Assembly: GCA_903944555.1 (NCBI GenBank)
Contig: CAJASG010000036.1
Span: forward strand, 1-16,248
Direction of reading: 5' to 3'
From: an uncultured beta proteobacterium
GTDB taxonomy: Bacteria; Pseudomonadota; Gammaproteobacteria; Burkholderiales; Burkholderiaceae_C
Length of the DNA: 16,248 bases
Positions 1 to 6,300 of this stretch are shown one piece after another. The notes beneath the pieces were generated by a model, which worked only from the letters and a program-made list of their open reading frames with translations, searched no databases and was not told the origin of the DNA. Made by a program: the position numbers and the translations under genes. Numbering within the stretch: position 1 is the first letter of the stretch; the number at the start of each line of letters is the position of its first letter.

Positions 1-2
1 CG

Positions 3-200
3 CGCGAGGCTGAAGTGCTGTACTGGGTCGTCAAGGGCAAGATCAACCGCGACATTGGGGACATTCTGGGCTCCAGCCCCATGACGGTGAAGAAGCACCT
101 GGAGCATGTGTTTGCCAAACTCGGCGTAGAGACCCGCACTGCCGCTGCCGGCATGGCGATGAGCCGTATCCGCCAGCTGCACCCGCAGTTCGAGAGTTAG
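3..200 (+). CDS. LuxR/NarL-family regulator, C-terminal DNA-binding domain (5' truncated by window edge)
   Basis: Only the last 65 codons are in the window; the reading frame enters at base 3. They read as a GerE/LuxR-type helix-turn-helix. A REAEVL start of helix 1 is followed by the scaffold helix with NRDIGDILGSS and the recognition helix with MTVKKHLEHVFAKLGV, then a short tail ending in a TAG stop. This domain binds DNA as a dimer. Upstream there would normally be a receiver or sensor domain, which lies outside the window, so the signal is unknown. The stop overlaps by 4 bases with the stop of the convergent minus-strand gene. Its position beside a chemoreceptor-like protein and a cyclic di-GMP enzyme suggests, by context only, a signalling role. 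The domain call is solid; response regulator versus other LuxR type cannot be decided here. Confidence 0.88.
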   Translation, partial: REAEVLYWVVKGKINRDIGDILGSSPMTVKKHLEHVFAKLGVETRTAAAGMAMSRIRQLHPQFES

Positions 201-880
201 GCGCTTCGGCGCACCAGCGCGTTGTCCAGTATGTTTTCGATGTTGCTGGTGATGGACAGCAGCACTGCCGCAACCACCGAAAACTCACGCCCCGCACTGC
301 CGGCCCGTGCTGCGACGATCTGTGCATTGAAAGCCACGAACTGGGCCTCTTTCGAGATGGACTTGATCTCACCCATGGCCGCCATCAGCTGGTGCTCGAC
401 CTGTTTGGCATGGTTGCGGGCTTCGGCTTCGTAGATGGCGGTGATGCTGTTCAGCGTTGCCAGCAAAGCTGATGAGCATTCCACCAACTCATCTAACAAT
501 ACAGGCACCTGGCGCCGCCAGCCCGCAGCGCTGGCGTACAACACGCGCTCGGCCAGCTCTACAAAATCCAGGATCTTTTTGTTGCCTTGGGCTGCACCAA
601 AATAGGCATCGTGCAGCGCCGCGCTGAAGACACCAGGCACCTGGGTATTCCCGTGGATGAGTGCGGTATGGGCTTCTTGAAACAGGTTCAGGGCCTCACC
701 CGCCGTTTGCGCGGCCGTTGCATTGCCGCCAGCCGCCAGAACGGAATACAGCACCACGCGCTGTGAGGTGAATCGCCGCCGCCCGGACAGGTTGATCATG
801 GTGGCAAACGCTTCGCCTGAGAGTGGCGATTGTGGGCGGGACACGGCTACCGAGGAGGGCTTGGTAAGGGTCAAATGCAT
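197..880 (-). CDS. small soluble protein with methyl-accepting chemotaxis protein signalling-tip motif
   Basis: A protein of 227 residues with no signal peptide or membrane helix. Residues about 172-205 match the highly conserved hairpin tip of chemoreceptors: EAQFVAFNAQIVAARAG then GREFSVVA, the segment that contacts CheA and CheW. In a full receptor this tip lies mid-domain between two long helices; here only about 22 residues follow it, so the descending helix is nearly absent. Residues about 20-170 are helical and show no sensor domain I recognise. I chose the ATG at 880 because an AGGA Shine-Dalgarno lies 7 bases before it. The longer frame from 967 would overlap the preceding gene. It follows the GGDEF/EAL gene by 52 bases on the same strand and is probably co-transcribed. 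It may be a specialised signalling adaptor or a degenerate receptor; function is inferred only. Confidence 0.72.
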   Translation of the reverse strand: MHLTLTKPSSVAVSRPQSPLSGEAFATMINLSGRRRFTSQRVVLYSVLAAGGNATAAQTAGEALNLFQEAHTALIHGNTQVPGVFSAALHDAYFGAAQGNKKILDFVELAERVLYASAAGWRRQVPVLLDELVECSSALLATLNSITAIYEAEARNHAKQVEHQLMAAMGEIKSISKEAQFVAFNAQIVAARAGSAGREFSVVAAVLLSITSNIENILDNALVRRSA

Positions 881-932
881 GGTGTCCTGCTTTCTGAAAG
901 AGTGGATGAATGGTTGGCTGCGAAAAGTGCCC

Positions 933-3215
933 TTACTGCTTGGCGTATTTCTGGATGAGGTCGGCAACGCCCATCGGGCGACCGAGTAAGTAGCCCTGAA
1001 TCAGGGTGCAGTCACATTGCCTAAGCAGGCTGAGTTGACCCTGGGTTTCCACGCCTTCCGCAATCACACTCAGGCCCATTTGCTTGCCCAAATCAACAAT
1101 GGTTTTGACAATGGCGCGGTCGTTGCCTTGCTGCTGCAAATCCCGCACAAAGGAGCGGTCGACTTTGAGCGACGTAATAGGCAGGTTTTTGAGCAGCGAC
1201 AAAGACGAGTGCCCCATTCCGAAATCGTCCAGGCTGATGCCAAAGCCAAGGTGGCGCAAGGCGCGCATCACCGGGATCACCTGGTCAGGGCGCTTCATCA
1301 GCATGCCTTCGGTGAGCTCCAGCGTGAGGTTGCCGGGTGCCAGGTCGAACAAAGCCAGTTGGGCCAATAACTCTGTGGGCAATGTGGCGCTGGTGAATTC
1401 GGGGGCCGCCATATTGACATGGGCGTTCACATTTTTCAGGTTGGCGGCGCGCAGCGTTGCCAAGTCACGGCAAACCTGTGCGACCACCCATTTGCCGATT
1501 TGCACGATGAGGTGGCTTTGTTCCGCAATCGGGATGAACACATCGGGCGCCACCAGTGCACCATCGGCACGTCGCCAGCGAATGAGGGCCTCAATCGAAT
1601 GCAAATGGTCCCGGGCAATGTCCACGATGGGTTGGTACACGACGAACAACTCCTGCGCCTGCAGGGCGTGGTGCAGCTCGGCCTCCAGGGTCAGGCGTTC
1701 GGCCATGGACGACTGCTGCTGTGCCAGCGCGGTCGGTGTGCTGATGCAGGCCATGCCGCTTGCGTTGCGTCCGTTGTTTTTGATGCGGTACATGGCAGCA
1801 TCGGCGCTTTGCAACAGCGCGGGGCAGGTGACGCCGTTTTCCGGGAAGCTGCTGACGCCAATGCTGGCGGATACGGTCAACTCCGCACCCTCATAAACAA
1901 AGGGTGTGCGTGCCGCCTGCAAGATAAGGTCTGTCAATGCCGTGGCTTCTGCCGACGAGCCACCTGCCAGCAAAACGGCAAACTCGTCGCCCCCAAGTCG
2001 CCCGAGACTGGCATGGTTGGGTGCAAGCGCACGCAATCGGTGCGCGAATTCACGCAAAACGACGTTCCCGGCTTCGTGCCCAAACGCATCGTTGATCGGC
2101 TTGAAGCGGTCCAGATCAATGAAGATCAACCGCAATCCGCCCTGGTTGCTTGTTGCGTGGGCGCATGCCTGGGTGAGTTGGCTGTGGAAATGGCTGCGGT
2201 TGGACAAGCCGGTGAGTCCGTCGACCTGTGCCAGATGAAGAATGGTGGCCTGCTGCTCCAGCCGTTGCGCCATCTGCGCAATCAGTGCCCCAATCACCTT
2301 GGATAGTCTGGGCAATTGCGCCTCGGGTTGCCGCTGCAGGCTGCTATAGAACTCCAGCACGCCGGGGCTGTGTGTTTGCCCGTCTTCCGACACATAAATC
2401 ACTGGGAACGCGTAGCCCGACCAGAGTTTGCAGTTGCGGTCCCCGGTGCGCTGGGAAAAGCGCAAATCATTGGCCATGTCTTCGACCCAGTCGGGCTGGC
2501 TGCTTTCCCAGACGCTGCCGACCAGGCCTTCGCCCGGTGCCAATAGTAGGTCCGAGCTCTCTTGCTGGAAGGAGGTAAGGTCCAGTTCCGGGTGATGCCA
2601 CAGGTATTTGCAACTCAGTTGCTGGGTGCCTTGGGGTGAAGTTCCCATCGCCCAATAAGCGCCCCAGTCCCAACCCAGGGTCTTGCAGATCAGCTGGATG
2701 ATGTTGGTGATGGAGTCGCCCAGTGAATGGGAGCCCACCAGGAATTCAGTCAACTCGAAGCCCAGGCGCTCACGCATGGTGGCGTGAACGGTGGGCGTCA
2801 CATCCACCAGGATGCCGCTGACCATGCTGGGGTGGGATGGGTCGGCGGGAAGGCCCGTCATGCGTAGCCAGTGCAGGCCATCCACCGGACTGATCACTCG
2901 AAAATCAACTGATGCAGTGTTGAATTGGGGTGTTGTGAGGTGTGAAATCAACGGCAGCAAGTCGTCCAATACCACCGCGATAAAGCAGCTGTCCAGCCCA
3001 CTATGGTGCCCAGGCTCCACGCTCAGGTACTGCGCAGCAACTGCGGAGATGACCATCTGTGAGGTGTCAGGGTCAAACCACCAGCGGCCAAAACCAGCCG
3101 CAAGCTCCAATGCCGGGTGTGGCGCACTGTGTAACAAGGCGGTATTCAGACAGGAGTGGGGCGCAATCCTGTTTGCATGGGTGCTTGATGAAACCAGGCG
3201 GACCTGTTTGGACAT
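933..3215 (-). CDS. PAS/GAF sensor, GGDEF-EAL dual-domain cyclic di-GMP enzyme
   Basis: A 760-residue cytosolic protein. Residues about 35-145 look like a PAS fold. Residues 155-320 look like a GAF domain. The diguanylate cyclase domain spans about 330-485 with an intact GGDEF at 408-412, and the phosphodiesterase domain spans about 505-755. The EAL half keeps its catalytic landmarks: EAL at 542-544, the asparagine in NMAAPEF (601), the glutamate in LELTE, DDFG at 663-666, and IAEGVET around 718-724. The usual RxxD product-inhibition site five residues before GGDEF is missing (the sequence there is APNH), so the cyclase should not be feedback-inhibited through its own I-site. Both activities are possible from sequence; which dominates is unknown. 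The start at 3215 has a GAAGG ribosome site. It is the first gene of a two-gene minus-strand unit and diverges from a membrane diguanylate cyclase. Confidence 0.93.
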   Translation of the reverse strand: MSKQVRLVSSSTHANRIAPHSCLNTALLHSAPHPALELAAGFGRWWFDPDTSQMVISAVAAQYLSVEPGHHSGLDSCFIAVVLDDLLPLISHLTTPQFNTASVDFRVISPVDGLHWLRMTGLPADPSHPSMVSGILVDVTPTVHATMRERLGFELTEFLVGSHSLGDSITNIIQLICKTLGWDWGAYWAMGTSPQGTQQLSCKYLWHHPELDLTSFQQESSDLLLAPGEGLVGSVWESSQPDWVEDMANDLRFSQRTGDRNCKLWSGYAFPVIYVSEDGQTHSPGVLEFYSSLQRQPEAQLPRLSKVIGALIAQMAQRLEQQATILHLAQVDGLTGLSNRSHFHSQLTQACAHATSNQGGLRLIFIDLDRFKPINDAFGHEAGNVVLREFAHRLRALAPNHASLGRLGGDEFAVLLAGGSSAEATALTDLILQAARTPFVYEGAELTVSASIGVSSFPENGVTCPALLQSADAAMYRIKNNGRNASGMACISTPTALAQQQSSMAERLTLEAELHHALQAQELFVVYQPIVDIARDHLHSIEALIRWRRADGALVAPDVFIPIAEQSHLIVQIGKWVVAQVCRDLATLRAANLKNVNAHVNMAAPEFTSATLPTELLAQLALFDLAPGNLTLELTEGMLMKRPDQVIPVMRALRHLGFGISLDDFGMGHSSLSLLKNLPITSLKVDRSFVRDLQQQGNDRAIVKTIVDLGKQMGLSVIAEGVETQGQLSLLRQCDCTLIQGYLLGRPMGVADLIQKYAKQ

Positions 3216-3400
3216 GGTGGACCTTCAATGTGTGTGCATGAAAGGTTAAGCAGGTTTCGGGCCAATAGTTTTTTCGGTTGGCAATGGTGTTTACCCTTGC
3301 TTATGCTTGGTCAACCGTCTGCCATCGCAACCCAGGCCTGCATCGACCGTGTCATATCGCGGTGCAATAATTGATCCATGGCAAATCTACCCATGCACCC

Positions 3401-4537
3401 ATGATTCACATTGATCCACGGACGGTCATTTTGTTGGCGGGTGTCATGAGTGGCTTTATGGCGGTGATTTTGTATGCGCTCAAACGCAGCTACCCACCCG
3501 CTATCAAAGGTTTGGGGGAGTGGGTTGCTGCGCTGGCGATTGTGGCGATCGGCAGCTCACTCGCATCCGGGCTAGGGTACCTGCCCAACCTGGTTTCGAT
3601 TACCTTGCCGCGGCTGTTGCTGCCATCGGGGCTTTTTCTGTGCTACTTGGGTATGCAGCGCTTCTTTGGCGCGACACCTCGACCCATACGTTGGTTCGCC
3701 TTGATTGCGGGCGTGGTACTGGTGCAGATGTGGTTTACTTTTGTTAGCCCCAGCTTTCATGTGCGCCTTGTTCTGTCAAGTAGTCTGGCTGTGTGCGTAT
3801 TTTTGGCGATGTTGAATCTACTGCGCAAACAAGCGCCTTCTTCAACTGCAAAAATTTTGACGATGGGCGTGGTGGTGGTGATGCTGGGCATCCTTGTCAT
3901 GCGAATGGTGACATCGGTAATTTTCCCGGTGGGTCGAGACGTTTTGGACACGTCGCCCCAGCAACTTATTTACGTGACCAGCTTTTCATTTTTGATTGTT
4001 TTGTTGTCCGTTGGATTGGTGCTGATGGCGGCTGAACGCTTGCACTCTGAAATGTCTTTTTTGGCGACCCATGACTCGCTCACCAACGCCCTGACGAGGC
4101 GCCATTTGAATGCGGTCTGCGCCATTGAGCTGGACCGAAGCCAACGCCACGGGCGTAGCATGGCCTTGTTGATCATGGATCTGGATTATTTCAAGGCGGT
4201 CAATGACAACCATGGCCACTTGCGCGGTGACCGCGTGTTGGTCGACTTTGTCGCCACCGCAAACCGCTTGCTGCGCAGGCCGGATCAGTTGGCCCGATTT
4301 GGGGGTGAGGAGTTCGTGGCGCTTTTGCCGGAAACCTCGCTGGAAGAGGCTCTGGTAGTGGCTGAACGAATTCGTCAAGCCTGCGCACAGCCCAGCCCGG
4401 AGACTGCATGCACGGTCAGCATTGGTGTTACCACCAATCACACGGCGGGTGACAGTGTGGATACTTTGATCGCGCGCGCCGATGCCGCCATGTACCAGGC
4501 CAAGGCCAAGGGGCGCAACCGCGTAGAGTCGGCCTGA
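3401..4537 (+). CDS. membrane diguanylate cyclase (seven predicted helices plus GGEEF)
   Basis: A protein of 378 residues that makes cyclic di-GMP from two GTP. About seven hydrophobic helices (roughly residues 8-26, 42-60, 66-84, 97-114, 122-141, 151-175, 188-210) form an integral membrane sensor module of no named type that I recognise. A GGDEF domain follows from about 220. Its active-site loop is GGEEF at 301-305, preceded by the metal-binding region MDLDYFKAVND and by RRPD at 292-295, an intact RxxD inhibitory I-site. The chosen start is the ATG at 3401, which puts the first helix right at the N terminus. An in-frame TTG at 3371 would add ten residues; neither has a clear Shine-Dalgarno. 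It is divergent from the GGDEF/EAL gene, about 185 bases away, and they could share regulation. Confidence 0.9.
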   Translation: MIHIDPRTVILLAGVMSGFMAVILYALKRSYPPAIKGLGEWVAALAIVAIGSSLASGLGYLPNLVSITLPRLLLPSGLFLCYLGMQRFFGATPRPIRWFALIAGVVLVQMWFTFVSPSFHVRLVLSSSLAVCVFLAMLNLLRKQAPSSTAKILTMGVVVVMLGILVMRMVTSVIFPVGRDVLDTSPQQLIYVTSFSFLIVLLSVGLVLMAAERLHSEMSFLATHDSLTNALTRRHLNAVCAIELDRSQRHGRSMALLIMDLDYFKAVNDNHGHLRGDRVLVDFVATANRLLRRPDQLARFGGEEFVALLPETSLEEALVVAERIRQACAQPSPETACTVSIGVTTNHTAGDSVDTLIARADAAMYQAKAKGRNRVESA

Positions 4538-4593
4538 ATCGGGTTGCCGGGAGTGGTTCGATGAATCGTGTCCTGATTTGATCGAAATTGGTC

Positions 4594-4631
4594 TTCTTTG
4601 GTGCTGACGACGCTTCTGTTAAGCACAAGAA
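4594..4631. promoter_or_regulatory. inverted repeat upstream of the cysteine hydrolase/GlxA pair
   Basis: The left arm is TTCTT, a TG bulge, then GTGCT; the right arm is AGCAC directly followed by AAGAA. That gives ten base pairs with one 2-base bulge around a 16-base loop. It sits 57 bases after the diguanylate cyclase stop and 38 bases before the hydrolase ATG. It has no T-run on the plus strand, so an operator is as likely as a terminator. No function can be shown from sequence. Confidence 0.3.
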
Positions 4632-4669
4632 TAGAGGCTTATTAACATCAAGTTCAGGAATGAAATTTT

Positions 4670-5233
4670 ATGAAAACATGTCTCATAGTGATCGATGCGC
4701 AAGAATCATTCCGCCATCGCCCTTACTCCACTGAGCGCGATATGCCTGCCTACTTGGCCGCACAAAACGCCTTGATTGAAGGCTGTGTGGCACATGGCGT
4801 GCCGGTGCTGCGGGTGTTCCATACCGATGGCCCGGACACGGCGCAAAACCCCTTTGCCATGGCCTCTGGCTTCATTGTTCCCATCACCGGTTTGGTGGAC
4901 TTTTCCCCGGCAGCCACGTTTTACAAACGCCGCCACAGCGCCCTGGTCGGTACCGGGCTGGAGGTGTGGCTGACGGAAAACGGAGCAGGGCGAATCATCG
5001 TCAGTGGCATCCGCACCGAGCAGTGCTGCGAAACCACGACACGCCACGCGTCTGATCTGGGCTGGGCGGTGGACTACGTGGTGGACGCCACGCACACCTA
5101 TGACATGGTGCAGCCGAATGGCCAGCCCCTCAGCGCGGCGGACATCAAAGCCCGCACCGCCACCGTGCTGGCAGACCGTTTTGCCACCCTGTGCACCGTG
5201 GAGCAGGCGCTGGAGCGTGCATGGAAGGGCTGA
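4670..5233 (+). CDS. cysteine hydrolase, isochorismatase-like family
   Basis: A 187-residue Rossmann-like hydrolase of the isochorismatase/nicotinamidase superfamily. The catalytic triad is visible: Asp9 in VIDAQ, Lys86 in FYKRRHSAL, and the nucleophile Cys119 in GIRTEQCCETTTRHA (a second cysteine follows directly). Members hydrolyse amide, carbamoyl or vinyl-ether bonds in small molecules; the sequence does not tell which substrate. There is no signal peptide, so it is cytosolic. The ATG at 4670 begins the canonical first strand (MKTCLIVID); the nearest purine-rich stretch, AGGA, is 12 bases upstream, which is rather far. Its 3' end overlaps the GlxA-type regulator by 13 bases, implying co-expression. 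The regulator is likely to respond to a compound linked to this enzyme's pathway, which is inference from context. Confidence 0.88.
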   Translation: MKTCLIVIDAQESFRHRPYSTERDMPAYLAAQNALIEGCVAHGVPVLRVFHTDGPDTAQNPFAMASGFIVPITGLVDFSPAATFYKRRHSALVGTGLEVWLTENGAGRIIVSGIRTEQCCETTTRHASDLGWAVDYVVDATHTYDMVQPNGQPLSAADIKARTATVLADRFATLCTVEQALERAWKG

Positions 5234-6201
5234 TCGACGTCTGTTTTGCGCTGCTGCCCCACAGTTTGATACTGGACTGGGCAGGGCCCGCTGAGGCGTT
5301 GCGTATTGCCAACCGGCATCTGGTGGCGCAGGGGCACCCGGCACGGTTCAAGCTTCGCTTTGTGGGTCCACGTGCCACCATGGAAAGTTCGGTGGGCGCG
5401 CAGCTCACCGGGCTGGAACCGCTGCCACCCTATGCCAGCTTGGGCAGGGCTTGGGTCGTGGTGGTGGGGCAACCTGGTGACGCCATTGACGTCCAAACCC
5501 CCGAGGCGCAAGACCTGTTGCACTGGCTGCGTGGCCTGCGCTTGCACGCCGGGCAGCTTGAGCTGCTCACGGTGTGTGCAGGCTCGGTGATTGCGGCGCA
5601 TGCGGGTCTGTTAGCTGGGCGGCGCGCCACCACCCACCACCAGCATTTGGATGAATTGGCCCGCACTGAGCCGCGCTGCGATGTGGTGGCCAACCGGGTG
5701 TTTGTGGAAGATGGTGCTGTGTTCAGCAGCGCCGGGGTCACCACCGGGATCGACTTGTTTTTGCACCGCATCAGCGCCGTGTGTGGCCCTGCCTTGGCCG
5801 CACAAGTAGCCCAGTCCATGGTGGTGGCCTTGCGCCGCGGGCCAAACGACCCCGAGTTCTCCCCGTTTTTGGCCTACCGCAACCACCTGCATGCGGCGCT
5901 GCACCGGGTACAGGACGCGGTCAGCTTGGCCCCGCAAAGCGAATGGAGCGTACCCCGAATGGCCGACGTGGCCCATACCTCGCCGCGCCACTTGACCCGG
6001 CTGTTTCTGGAGCATGCCGAGATCGCCCCGCTGCAGTACCTGCGCCGCATTCGCCTGGCGGTGGCACAAGCCGCACTGCAATCCGGGCGCAATGTCACGC
6101 AAGCCGCAGAGAGCGCCGGCTTTAGCTCCGACACCCAGCTGCGCCGCGCCTGGCACCAGTTTGGGCTGGCGGGCACGCCGGCGGGGCTGGGGACTCGGTA
6201 G
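5221..6201 (+). CDS. GlxA-family transcriptional regulator (DJ-1/PfpI domain plus AraC HTH)
   Basis: A 326-residue regulator. Residues about 1-190 form a DJ-1/PfpI-like (class I glutamine amidotransferase-like) sensor domain, with the nucleophile-elbow cysteine retained at residue 119 (LLTVCAGSV) and followed by the typical GLLAGRRATTHH stretch. Residues about 241-322 are the two helix-turn-helix motifs of AraC/XylS: MADVAHTSPRHLTRLF and then VTQAAESAGFSSDTQLRRAW. The ATG at 5221 is preferred: a GGAG site lies seven bases upstream, inside the end of the hydrolase gene. An in-frame GTG at 5191 would only extend the overlap. The 13-base overlap with the hydrolase suggests translational coupling, and the regulator probably controls its own operon or nearby targets. 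The ligand is unknown. Confidence 0.92.
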   Translation: MEGLIDVCFALLPHSLILDWAGPAEALRIANRHLVAQGHPARFKLRFVGPRATMESSVGAQLTGLEPLPPYASLGRAWVVVVGQPGDAIDVQTPEAQDLLHWLRGLRLHAGQLELLTVCAGSVIAAHAGLLAGRRATTHHQHLDELARTEPRCDVVANRVFVEDGAVFSSAGVTTGIDLFLHRISAVCGPALAAQVAQSMVVALRRGPNDPEFSPFLAYRNHLHAALHRVQDAVSLAPQSEWSVPRMADVAHTSPRHLTRLFLEHAEIAPLQYLRRIRLAVAQAALQSGRNVTQAAESAGFSSDTQLRRAWHQFGLAGTPAGLGTR

Positions 6202-6300
6202 CATTTTGGACTGTGCCATGGCTGGCATGATTTCCGTCAACAAAGCGTTGTTGCCATTGTCCAATACTGCAAAATTTCAAGCGGTATCGGAGACACGCCC

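Noticed and set aside
881..967. Longer N terminus for the chemoreceptor-tip protein
   Set aside because: It would overlap the end of the preceding gene and has no ribosome site, whereas AGGA precedes the ATG at 880.
1084..2306. Long plus-strand open frames (270 and 295 codons) opposite the GGDEF/EAL gene
   Set aside because: They are antisense to a gene with clear domains and motifs, give low-complexity, cysteine/arginine-rich text with no recognisable family, and lack ribosome sites.
3275..3306. Possible sigma-54 promoter (TTGGCAATGG then TTGC) between the two GGDEF genes
   Set aside because: The GG to GC spacing is 11 or 17 bases instead of the required 10.
3371..3400. TTG start for the membrane diguanylate cyclase, ten residues upstream
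   Set aside because: No Shine-Dalgarno and a rare start codon; the ATG at 3401 begins right before the first membrane helix. Not fully excluded.
6238..6253. CAACAA-AGCG-TTGTTG stem after the GlxA gene as an intrinsic terminator
   Set aside because: The stem is six A/T-rich pairs and is followed by GCC rather than a T-run.
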